A DNA stretch of 37,508 bases. Origin: Nitrospirota bacterium (GTDB taxonomy: Bacteria; Nitrospirota; Thermodesulfovibrionia; UBA6902; DSMQ01). Below the pieces are notes generated by a model, which had not been told where the DNA came from, did not search any database, and worked only from the letters and a program-made list of their open reading frames with translations. Position numbers and translations under genes: made by a program. The stretch is taken from assembly GCA_016212185.1 (NCBI GenBank), contig JACRGX010000047.1, positions 1 to 37,508 of the forward strand, read 5' to 3'. Below, piece by piece: positions 30,946-37,508 of the stretch. Within the stretch, counting starts at the first letter, position 1. Each line of letters starts with the position of its first letter.

Positions 30946-32424
30946 TTGGACCATAAAGAAAAAGAACATACCGCTAAAACCATAATTAAGTATTCCTCCA
31001 GCAACTTTTACAAACAGTTATTAAGTGTCTTTAATGCCTTCATAAAACCCAAACTCCTCTCTCCTGAAATGTTCGGCCTGTGGAACCTTCTTTATATTAT
31101 CCCTACATACGTACCTTATATTCATTTAGGTTCGCGTTATTCAATGCGTTATTTTATTCCTTATCACGAGGAAAAAAAAGAACTGCAGAAAATAGACGAC
31201 CTCAAGGGAAGCGTATTCTACGGCACTCTTTATTTAAACATTTTAGCCGCGGCAGTTATCGTCATTGCCGCCCTAACAGGCAACTTTAATCTTGTTACAA
31301 CGACAGGGCTGATAGCGATGGCGGCCCTTGTGCTCATATGGTGGTATTATGAATATTACATCAATTATCTTAAGGCGCTGCAGGACTTCAGCCTTATCAC
31401 ATCTTCAAATTATCTCCTGACTACTGTCGCTTTCTTCTCAAGCCTGCCCCTGCTCTATTTCTTCAATATCTACGGCTTATACATCAGCGCGGTACTTTCA
31501 AATCTCGCCGTTATTTTCTATCTGAGGGCAAAACATCCTCTCGGGATTAAAACAGGATTCAGGTATTCTGTTTTTGCGGACCTTGTTAAAAGGGGCTTCC
31601 CGATTATGATTTTCTTAATCAGCGACCTTATGATACGGACCTCGGACCGGATTGTAGTCTCTTATTTTTTAGGCAATGAACAGTTAGGCTACTACAGTAT
31701 TGCCATCATGGTTTTAAATTTTGTCATGCAAATCCCCGGCGCCTCCCGTGAAGTCGTTGAGTCCAAGTTAATGAAAGATGCCGGGAGCAATTCCAAAGAG
31801 GCAATTCTCAGGGAATATTTTTTCGGTCCCCTTGTTAAGACAGCTTATTTAATGCCCCTCCTGCTCGGCCCTATTGTCCTTGTACTGCCCGTGCTTATCC
31901 CTGTATTATTGCCCCGATACATTCAGGGGATTGTTTCAGCGCAGATAGTGACTCTCGGGTGTTATTTCCTGTCCATGTCATACACTGCACGGGGGATTTT
32001 GATTGCCAGCGGCCTGCAGTTAAAGGCTTTTTATATTTCTATTTTGGTTCTGACAGGGAACATACTCTTGAGCATAATCTTACTGAAATCAGGGCTGGGC
32101 ATTAAAGGCGTTGCCATATCCTGCAGTATCTCTTATTTTCTGCTTTTTATTGGTTTTTTCATGTTTATTAAGAAAATGTGCTTTCACAACCAGGCTGACT
32201 GGAAAACCGCCGTAAAGGCCTTGAGCCTGCCGTTTCCCATCATGTGCGCGGCAATAGTCTTACTTAATTACATCTCTGCATATTTGTCCTTAAATATCTT
32301 TGTCACCACTTTGCTCAGCGCCCTGATTTTTTATGCGGTCATGTTAACAGTTGTTAATAAAGCGGAGAAAAAGTATTATTTTCTGAAAGGAGTCAGGCTG
32401 AAAAATTTATGGCAGGAACTGTGA
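30946..32424 (+). CDS. Wzx-type polysaccharide flippase (MOP superfamily)
   Basis: Multi-pass integral membrane protein of 492 residues with about 12-14 hydrophobic segments and little else. The opening TAKTIIKYSSSNFYKQLLSV and LSPEMFGLWNLL (a G.W motif near residues 40-50) match oligosaccharide repeat-unit transporters, as does PIMIFLISDLMIRTSDRIVVSYFLG. It would flip lipid-linked sugar units for polymerisation. The TTG at 30946 is preceded by AGGAG (about 30933). It overlaps the next gene by 16 bases. Confidence 0.85.
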   Translation: MDHKEKEHTAKTIIKYSSSNFYKQLLSVFNAFIKPKLLSPEMFGLWNLLYIIPTYVPYIHLGSRYSMRYFIPYHEEKKELQKIDDLKGSVFYGTLYLNILAAAVIVIAALTGNFNLVTTTGLIAMAALVLIWWYYEYYINYLKALQDFSLITSSNYLLTTVAFFSSLPLLYFFNIYGLYISAVLSNLAVIFYLRAKHPLGIKTGFRYSVFADLVKRGFPIMIFLISDLMIRTSDRIVVSYFLGNEQLGYYSIAIMVLNFVMQIPGASREVVESKLMKDAGSNSKEAILREYFFGPLVKTAYLMPLLLGPIVLVLPVLIPVLLPRYIQGIVSAQIVTLGCYFLSMSYTARGILIASGLQLKAFYISILVLTGNILLSIILLKSGLGIKGVAISCSISYFLLFIGFFMFIKKMCFHNQADWKTAVKALSLPFPIMCAAIVLLNYISAYLSLNIFVTTLLSALIFYAVMLTVVNKAEKKYYFLKGVRLKNLWQEL

Positions 32425-33506
32425 CCGGCAATTCGTTGTTTTTTAATATTCACTCTTTGGTAAGGATAAAAGCCGAAGGCCTTGTCCCTGAGGCAGATAA
32501 ATTACTGCTAAGACATTTCAGGCTTTTCCCGGATAAGGATGGACTGCAAGGCAGCAAAGCAGACATCCTTATATCTCAACTCAGGCATAAAAATATGCCT
32601 TTTTTACAGACACGCAATACGCGTGATCCCTCCGCGTTCTGGATAAATAAACACGAAGGCAACTTTTTTATTGTATTCGGCAGTATCAAAAAGCCTGACA
32701 TCCTCATCAAACTCTCTGAAAAAATGGAGCTGTTCTATACCCCGAAGAAAGGCTGTGCGTGGAGAATATTTGACTGCCTTGTGCTTTGCATCCAGCTTGC
32801 CCTTCAGAAAAAAGGCGGAATGCTTTTTCACGGCTCTGTCATGAATCAGGCGGATAAGGCCGTCCTGCTTATAGGTCCCGGCGGCATAGGGAAATCAATC
32901 CTTGTACTGAACCTGCTGAAGGAAGGCTGGAATTATCTGAGCGAAGACAAGTTTATTTTATTTGACGGGAAGGCTTATATATTCAGAGATTACATACCTC
33001 TTACGGATTATCATTTTGATATATTCCCGTGGCTTTACGGCATGAGATCACTGGATAAGAATACACTAAGGCATACCGCGTTCAGAAAGCGTTTTAAAAA
33101 ACTTGCAGAGAGTTATCTTCCGTCCTCCGTGCTTCAGCATTTGAAATACCTCTACAATCCTCCTATGTTTACGGATGTGGCTGATATTTGTCCGGACTGT
33201 AAAATTATTCATACCGCGGAGCCTTCAACAGCATTGATTTTAATTCCCGGAGCTGAGTTCAGCTTTGCAGAAGCCGGGAAAGAAGAGATTATCGGAAAAA
33301 TCAAAGCCATTCAGTGGTCGGCATTTCCAATGTTTGAAGATGTCCTTAGGCTCCTCTCGCTATACGGTTATGAGAGCAGGCATGACATAGATAATATCAT
33401 AGAAAAGAGCCTCAGCGTCCGCAGATTTTATGCGGTAACCATCCCCAATGAAAGCCCTGATAATATATACAGGAATTTTAAGAAATGTTTAAGTCAAGTG
33501 TCATAA
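32409..33506 (+). CDS. HprK-like P-loop kinase domain protein of exopolysaccharide loci
   Basis: 365 residues. A central segment reads GGMLFHGSVMNQADKAVLLI then GPGGIGKSILVLNLL (Walker A at about 156-163), which is the HPr-kinase fold seen in HprK-related proteins. Flanking regions are not recognised. Such proteins are frequent in exopolysaccharide/exosortase loci, where the substrate is unknown; no HPr or PTS gene is nearby. The start overlaps the flippase by 16 bases and the end overlaps the glycosyltransferase by 22, so the three are tightly coupled. It could phosphorylate a small carrier or a sugar-linked peptide; this is speculation. Confidence 0.7.
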   Translation: MAGTVTGNSLFFNIHSLVRIKAEGLVPEADKLLLRHFRLFPDKDGLQGSKADILISQLRHKNMPFLQTRNTRDPSAFWINKHEGNFFIVFGSIKKPDILIKLSEKMELFYTPKKGCAWRIFDCLVLCIQLALQKKGGMLFHGSVMNQADKAVLLIGPGGIGKSILVLNLLKEGWNYLSEDKFILFDGKAYIFRDYIPLTDYHFDIFPWLYGMRSLDKNTLRHTAFRKRFKKLAESYLPSSVLQHLKYLYNPPMFTDVADICPDCKIIHTAEPSTALILIPGAEFSFAEAGKEEIIGKIKAIQWSAFPMFEDVLRLLSLYGYESRHDIDNIIEKSLSVRRFYAVTIPNESPDNIYRNFKKCLSQVS

Positions 33507-34426
33507 TTCCCACATACAACAGGCCCGAAGAGCTGAAAAACTGCGTCAAGTCGCTATTGGAGCAGACGGTAAAGCCGTATGAGATTATCATTGTTGATGA
33601 CGGAAATCTCAAGGAACTGCCCTTTGAAAAAGAATGTAAAGAGGCCGGCATACGGTATCTATATCTCAAAAAAGACACGCCGGGGCTTACGGCATCAAGA
33701 AATTTAGGGATAAAGGCATCAACCGGAGACATAATTTTCTTCCTTGACGACGACGTGGTTTTATATTCCGACTATACAGAAAAAATACTCGCCGTATATG
33801 AAGAAGACGCCGGAGGAAAGATAGGCGGTGTCGGCGGGGCGATAACAAATCCAAAACCTCTTAAACTAATCCAGCGCCTGCGGAGAATAGTCAATATTAT
33901 TTTTTTAATATCAGGCTTCCAAGAGGGCAAAGTTCTTGCTTCCGGGTTCAGCACAAATTACGGCGCAACCGGTTCGCCCATACGCAAAAAAACCGAGGTT
34001 GATTTCCTCTCAGGCGGCGTAAGTTCTTTCAGGAGGGGACTCTTTGACAGTTTCGCATTTGACACCGGGTTTTTTCACAAATACCGCATTGGAGAGGACA
34101 AAGAATTTACTTACAGGGTGTCCAGAAAATATAAACTTATCTATACACCCGACGCAAAACTTCTTCATATGGAATCCCCTGCAATGAGACCTGATGATTT
34201 TGCAAAGGGGAGGATGTTTGTCCTGTTTTCATATGTTTTTTTCACACGGTATAAAAAAAGTGGAATATTAAGCAGGCTCTTGTTTTATTACGCCCTTTCG
34301 GGATATGCATTATCGCGCGCAATAGTCTTTGTCTTTTCGCCGAACAGGAGGACGCTGGAACGGTTAATAGGCGTTCTTCACGGGATAAAGGAAATCTTTT
34401 CCGGAGAAGCGGCACTCGTCGTATAG
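33485..34426 (+). CDS. Family 2 glycosyltransferase
   Basis: GT-A fold enzyme of 313 residues: SVIIPTYNRPEELKNCVKSL at the N-terminus, EIIIVDDG (nucleotide-binding Asp), LTASRNLGIKASTGDIIFFL, the DDDVV metal motif near 90-94, GGVSSFRRGLFDSFAF and IGEDKEFTYRV (catalytic ED). A C-terminal hydrophobic part (about 255-295) suggests membrane association. It would transfer a sugar from a nucleotide donor to the growing polysaccharide unit. Overlaps the HprK-like gene by 22 bases, with AGGA upstream of its ATG. Confidence 0.88.
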   Translation: MFKSSVIIPTYNRPEELKNCVKSLLEQTVKPYEIIIVDDGNLKELPFEKECKEAGIRYLYLKKDTPGLTASRNLGIKASTGDIIFFLDDDVVLYSDYTEKILAVYEEDAGGKIGGVGGAITNPKPLKLIQRLRRIVNIIFLISGFQEGKVLASGFSTNYGATGSPIRKKTEVDFLSGGVSSFRRGLFDSFAFDTGFFHKYRIGEDKEFTYRVSRKYKLIYTPDAKLLHMESPAMRPDDFAKGRMFVLFSYVFFTRYKKSGILSRLLFYYALSGYALSRAIVFVFSPNRRTLERLIGVLHGIKEIFSGEAALVV

Positions 34427-34503
34427 AGTTAACCATGGAGAGGTCGCAGAGAAATATTTTTAAATAGATATAGTGTCGCCGTCAACAACTCTAATGCAAA
34501 GAG

Positions 34504-34538
34504 AATAGTCCTGAGCAGCAGTACTGCTCAGGACTATT
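34504..34538. repeat. Perfect 15-bp hairpin
   Basis: AATAGTCCTGAGCAG (34504-34518) and CTGCTCAGGACTATT (34524-34538) form a perfect 15-bp stem with a five-base loop CAGTA. It lies 78 bases after the glycosyltransferase. There is no T-run on either side, so a simple intrinsic terminator is unlikely; it could protect a 3' end or be a repeat. Confidence 0.8.
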
Positions 34539-34634
34539 GAAGTTATCAGCAGCAACGTATCATAAAACAAAAACTATCAGCAGTAATTTTATGGAATGTT
34601 TGGCAGGCATCTAATAACTTCTCCTTTTAAAGAA

Positions 34635-34658
34635 AGATTCCGAACAAGTCGGAATGAC
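34635..34658. repeat. Partial GTCATTCC-family element
   Basis: AAGATTCCGAACAAGTCGGAATGA carries a 7-bp stem (ATTCCGA/TCGGAAT) and the GGAATGACA-type end seen at 19964-19972. It is a half copy of the cloverleaf element, in the gap between the glycosyltransferase and hepT. Confidence 0.6.
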
Positions 34659-34714
34659 AGGCTCGGCAAATAGGAATGACTGTTGCGGTTGTCTGTGATG
34701 TCATGGGTAGACAT

Positions 34715-35068
34715 CTACATATCTTCAGCAGTATCTATTTCCTTGAGAATATCTGCTATCTGTCCATTAAGCACAGGAAGTTTATTTTTTATAATATCCC
34801 AGAGCAATGAGTAATTAATGCCAAAGTATTGATGTATCAGGACATCTCTTAGTCCTGCCATCTCCTTCCATGAGATTTGCGGGTAATGTTTTCTAAAACT
34901 CTGTGGAAGATTTTTAGTCGCCTCTCCAATAACTTCCAGCGAGCGCACAAAACTTCTTATGTATGTTTCATTTTGCATAAATGACTCAAAAGTAAGATTT
35001 TCAGAATTCTTCATAAGGTATCTTACCTCATCAGCAATATGAATCAGATAAGGCTTATACTCCTTCAA
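34715..35068 (-). CDS. hepT: HepT-like HEPN toxin
   Basis: HEPN-domain protein of 117 residues (DUF86). The R-x4-H-x-Y catalytic motif is RDVLIHQY near residues 74-81, and the YLIHIADEVRYLMK / FVRSLEVIGEATKNLP helices are typical. In HepT/MntA modules the HEPN protein is an RNase whose tyrosine is AMPylated by the MNT partner. Overlaps the partner gene by 14 bases. No cognate defence genes are nearby apart from the restriction fragment at the opposite end. Confidence 0.92.
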   Translation of the reverse strand: MKEYKPYLIHIADEVRYLMKNSENLTFESFMQNETYIRSFVRSLEVIGEATKNLPQSFRKHYPQISWKEMAGLRDVLIHQYFGINYSLLWDIIKNKLPVLNGQIADILKEIDTAEDM

Positions 35069-35417
35069 GATATTTCACCTCTTTTAAAACATATGGCCGG
35101 ATATGCGGACTAATCATCTCATTGGTTAAAAGGTCCACTTTTTTCTGAAAGATTTCCTCAAGAAGAAAGGATAGGTCCATATATGTATCAAAATATCCCT
35201 CGAAATTTTTGCCGAATGAAGATGTATCAAACTCAACGAGCAGGTCTATATCACTGCGCTTTTTTTGTTCCCCCCTTACATAAGAGCCGAAAATTCCTAT
35301 TTTTTTGACGGAATATTTCCTTAAATCACCGGCGTGGTTTTTTAATATGCTGAATATCCTTTTAACTGTCAGTTCCTGCTTCTTCCTATATTTCATAGTC
35401 TGCGCCTCTTTTTTCAT
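35055..35417 (-). CDS. mntA: MntA-like nucleotidyltransferase antitoxin
   Basis: Minimal nucleotidyltransferase of 120 residues. The GSx10DxD motif is IGIFGSYVRGEQKKRSDIDL, with the third acidic residue in KVDLLTNE. It AMPylates and thereby silences the HEPN partner. The ATG may be at 35417 or, with a better-placed AGAGG, at 35396. Operon order antitoxin-toxin with a 14-base overlap is typical. Located among repeats in a region likely to have changed by gene gain. Confidence 0.9.
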   Translation of the reverse strand: MKKEAQTMKYRKKQELTVKRIFSILKNHAGDLRKYSVKKIGIFGSYVRGEQKKRSDIDLLVEFDTSSFGKNFEGYFDTYMDLSFLLEEIFQKKVDLLTNEMISPHIRPYVLKEVKYLEGV

Positions 35418-35455
35418 TATTAATTATACCATTTATTAATAAGCTGTTGACTATC

Positions 35456-35521
35456 TCACGGCTCCCTGTATTCATCTATCACCCCGTCTTCATTGTAATC
35501 TGATATCCAACAAAAATCCTG
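35456..35521 (-). pseudogene. Possible remnant of a calcium-binding (EF-hand/dockerin-like) protein tail
   Basis: On the minus strand a short frame reads QDFCWISDYNEDGVIDEYRE then a proline and a stop at 35458-35456. DYNEDGVIDEY has the Asp/Asn spacing of a calcium-binding loop, as in dockerin or EF-hand modules. An in-frame TAA lies four codons before this segment, so no full gene exists. It may be a fragment of a lost extracellular protein, or chance. Confidence 0.3.
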
Positions 35522-35615
35522 TCGGCAGGATTAATATCAAAAAGATTCCCTATGAGTCGTAGACCGGACAAGTTTACCCGCCTCTGGCGGCGCCGCAGGC
35601 AGGCTCGCTGTCCAT

Positions 35616-35661
35616 TTAAAATTTGCATTTTGAAATGATAATTGATAATTTTGCAATAAAT
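35616..35661. repeat. 46-bp exact intergenic repeat, copy 2, with a flanking word
   Basis: Identical to 30819-30864 over 46 bases. It directly follows GCTCGCTGTCCATTTAAAAT, a word that recurs with one change at about 36855-36874 (GCTCGCTATCCATTTAAAAT). It lies ten bases before the stop codon of the secreted-protein gene, whose stop falls at 35671-35673. Confidence 0.9.
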
Positions 35662-35670
35662 ACATTTTTA

Positions 35671-36888
35671 TTACTTCACCACCGGTTCTCCTGTATAGAC
35701 GACCCTGAATTTATTTGTCGGGATTTTTTCCACATTCTTATAAAAGCCGGGAAAAAGCTCATCCCATTTCTTCCGGTTGCCGTCAGATGACGGAGCCAGC
35801 AGTTGAGCCTGCAAAGCCATTGCGCCGCCGTTGTCGCCTAAAAACATACCGTATTTCTGAAGCGCCCGCGCTATAATCTTCCCTTCCCTGTTAAGCCCCC
35901 ATTTATCAAAATCCTTTTCTGTGATTGACGGGTCAAGCTGAAAGCGTATGCCTTCAATAGGATATTGCCTGCCCGCATATTTGCCGTCGCTGCGTGACGC
36001 AGGGGGCAGAAAGATGTTTTTGCCGTTTTCCGCCTGCCGGTTTTTGGGGAAAGTAAATACAAGGGCATGGCGTATCTCCCCTGCCTTTAACTCCTCGGGC
36101 CTGATAAGTCCTGCAATAAGCGGAAAACCCGACCCGCGTCCTCCGCGCACCTGCCATCTCTCCCCTTCTTTGTAATCTCCAACGCCTGTTCCATCAAGCC
36201 GCCAGATATTTAATGTGGTGGATTTTGGCGTCTTGTCATCTATCCAGCCGAATCTTGAAAGCTCCCATGAAATCCCTTTAAAAAAATCAACGATGCAGAT
36301 ATGCCCGTCCTCCGTTGGCTCTTGCCACATGTTTTTTAATATTGGAATCCCTTCATCGCTCCAGCCGTCTCTGTCTTTATCCCATGTGTCAAAAATCTTA
36401 TCGCTTCTCACTTTAAGCAGAGGGATGTTATCAGAATTTACCACCCAGACAGGAATACTGTAAACTTTGGCAAGCCGTATATTTTTAGCCTCTGCTGAGG
36501 CAAAGGCAATAATCTCATCTGAATCAGGATGTGTCAGGGCATCTGCCTTAACAGGTGTATTCCACAGCGAATCGTCTGAAAACGGCCTCCATAAACCGGG
36601 AAGGCTCTGCCCGACAACAGCGGTGTTTGTGTGATCGCCCATATAAAGCTCATGTAAAACCGGTTCTGCCTGCCGCTCTTTTGTATATCCAGAAGCAAAA
36701 ATAAAGCTGACTGCTACTGCAGTAAAAAAAATAGTCAAGGCTGTGCGCCATTGATATTCCCTGTAGCAAGCTACAGGGAATCTAATGTAAGGAATATATT
36801 TTATTATATTCGCTCGCTTGACCCTGCAGTCCCGACACATCGGGACAGGGAATATGCTCGCTATCCATTTAAAATCTTTACGCATCAT
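35671..36888 (-). CDS. Secreted protein of unknown function, start codon uncertain
   Basis: Up to 405 residues. A hydrophobic segment (WRTALTIFFTAVAVSFIFAS) looks like a Sec signal, but it begins about 46 residues in. Everything before it is translated from palindromic repeats (36756-36781 and 36829-36846). The true start may be a TTG within that segment, or the ATG at 36888/36885, which overlaps the end of the upstream glycosyltransferase gene and could be translationally coupled. The mature part contains SDDSLWNTPV, DKDRDGWSDEGIP (a possible calcium loop), RGGRGSGFPLIAGLIRPEEL and IRHALVFTFP, a pattern I associate with an uncharacterised secreted family. No catalytic motif is recognised. 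The context suggests a surface or polysaccharide role. Confidence 0.6.
   Translation of the reverse strand: MMRKDFKWIASIFPVPMCRDCRVKRANIIKYIPYIRFPVACYREYQWRTALTIFFTAVAVSFIFASGYTKERQAEPVLHELYMGDHTNTAVVGQSLPGLWRPFSDDSLWNTPVKADALTHPDSDEIIAFASAEAKNIRLAKVYSIPVWVVNSDNIPLLKVRSDKIFDTWDKDRDGWSDEGIPILKNMWQEPTEDGHICIVDFFKGISWELSRFGWIDDKTPKSTTLNIWRLDGTGVGDYKEGERWQVRGGRGSGFPLIAGLIRPEELKAGEIRHALVFTFPKNRQAENGKNIFLPPASRSDGKYAGRQYPIEGIRFQLDPSITEKDFDKWGLNREGKIIARALQKYGMFLGDNGGAMALQAQLLAPSSDGNRKKWDELFPGFYKNVEKIPTNKFRVVYTGEPVVK
36756..36781. repeat. Perfect 12-bp-stem palindrome
   Basis: ATTCCCTGTAGC-AA-GCTACAGGGAAT, a 26-base palindrome, lies in the 5' part of the secreted-protein frame. Its ATTCCC/GGGAAT ends resemble those of the cloverleaf element. 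Confidence 0.8.
36829..36846. repeat. TCCCGA/TCGGGA palindrome near the start of the secreted-protein gene
   Basis: GTCCCGACACATCGGGAC, flanked by CCCTGCA and AGGG that extend the pairing. It is a relative of the palindromes at 12896, 13057, 19943 and 30791. It lies in the stretch that would encode the uncertain N-terminus. Confidence 0.75.
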
Positions 36889-37507
36889 GCTTTTTTATAC
36901 CATAAACTTTTAAGGTTTCCATCATCATCCTCTCAATTGAGAATTTTTCAGAGACCATTTTGTATGCAGCCTTGCCCATCATCGCACTTTCTGCAGGGTT
37001 TTCAATAAGCCGTAGGATACCTCTTTCCAGAGCCTCTGAACTGCCGGGCTGTACCAATAATCCTGTCCTGTTGTTTTCAAGCAAATCAAGAATCCCGCCT
37101 GTTGCTGTTGCAAGAACAGGCAGGGCGCATGCACATGCCTCAAGCAAAGCATAAGGATGCCCTTCGGACAAAGACGGCATGCAAAAGGCATTACAGCAAT
37201 TCAGGATTTCCCTCACTTCATTGCTAAAACCTGTGAAATGTATATTTCCTTCAAGTTTTTCATCTATAACAAGAGATTGCAATTCCTTCTTCATCCTCCC
37301 TGCCCCGATAATAAGGCAGTGGAGCCGGGGATGTTTTTTCACCGCGTTTTTCATAGCTTGTATAAAGTATTTATGCCCTTTCACAGGCTCAAGGCGGCCC
37401 ACTACTGCAATGAGATAATCATCTTCCCTGATGCCGAATAATTTTCTCACGGCACAATCACCCTCAGGGGATTCCGTTATTTTTATGCCGTTGCTGATTA
37501 TTGCAAT
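36878..37507 (-). CDS. Family 4 glycosyltransferase, C-terminal part (cut by window end)
   Basis: The frame is open to the window edge; a GTG at 37450 is internal, because ISNGIKITESPEGDCAV precedes it in frame, as in the NG(I/V) loop of GT4 enzymes. VGRLEPVKGHKYFIQAM, LIIGAGRMKKELQ, HFTGFSNEVREIL and MPSLSEGHPYALLEACACAL (the E-x7-E nucleotide-sugar site) are typical of the GT-B C-terminal half. It would belong to surface polysaccharide synthesis. The gene ends with TAA at 36880-36878, overlapping a possible ATG of the next gene. Confidence 0.92.
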   Translation of the reverse strand: MAIISNGIKITESPEGDCAVRKLFGIREDDYLIAVVGRLEPVKGHKYFIQAMKNAVKKHPRLHCLIIGAGRMKKELQSLVIDEKLEGNIHFTGFSNEVREILNCCNAFCMPSLSEGHPYALLEACACALPVLATATGGILDLLENNRTGLLVQPGSSEALERGILRLIENPAESAMMGKAAYKMVSEKFSIERMMMETLKVYGIKKHDA

Positions 37508-37508
37508 A

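Overview
The window looks like a chromosomal segment of a Gram-negative, anaerobic or microaerophilic bacterium of the Nitrospirota type (or a similar deep-branching phylum). This is inferred from gene content: futalosine-pathway menaquinone synthesis (mqnC), an archaeal-style split ferredoxin-containing glutamate synthase, system II cytochrome c maturation (ResB/CcsA), PEP-CTERM proteins beside a sigma-54 activator, Wza/Wzz exopolysaccharide export, and intergenic DNA crowded with short palindromic repeats. No rRNA is present, so the phylum is not proven.

Layout. 1-129: tail of a type I restriction S-subunit-like gene, then mqnC. 1351-6626: a three-gene glutamate synthase (amidotransferase; ferredoxin/FMN synthase; GXGXG domain fused to a GltD-like flavoprotein). 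6642-9466: a secreted ten-blade beta-propeller protein and a GAF/AAA+/Fis sigma-54 activator of NifA type. 9557-10640: a 5'-truncated PEP-CTERM gene, a block of dyads containing a TGT-N10-ACA site, a perfect -24/-12 promoter and an intact PEP-CTERM gene. 10646-12545 (minus): adenine salvage operon mtnP-apt-macro domain. 12802-13085: promoter, wrecked tRNA copy, intact tRNA-Val(CAC) and a 3' tRNA fragment, with both broken copies carrying palindromes where tRNA arms should be. 13160-16922: coaD/rsmD, clpP-clpX, DciA-like gene and rpmB. 17035-23226: infB-DUF503-rbfA-nrnA-truB-PAP2. 23168-27451 (minus): ccsA-resB, and trpF, a phospholipase-D-like synthase and a DnaQ-like exonuclease. 27508-34426: exopolysaccharide locus with a leftward BY-kinase/Wza/Wzz operon and a rightward flippase/HprK-like kinase/glycosyltransferase operon. 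34715-35417: HepT/MntA module. 35671-37507: secreted protein of unknown function and a glycosyltransferase cut by the window edge.

The strongest lead is regulatory. The NifA-like activator has a recognition helix almost like that of NifA, and the intact PEP-CTERM gene 0.6 kb downstream has a perfect sigma-54 promoter with a TGT-N10-ACA upstream site at the usual distance. No nif gene is visible, so this looks like a NifA-type regulator reassigned to a surface or biofilm protein.

The second theme is repeat invasion. At least six short repeat families occur: TCCCGA/TCGGGA palindromes, a cloverleaf GTCATTCC element, a 159-bp MITE-like inverted repeat with a truncated second copy, an exact 46-bp repeat, CTACGACTCGTAG palindromes and a C/G-run palindrome. 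Different repeat types have entered three conserved enzymes (MqnC, NrnA, TruB) without breaking the frame. Two palindromes sit in tRNA-derived DNA, and others form the 5' end of the secreted-protein gene near the right edge.
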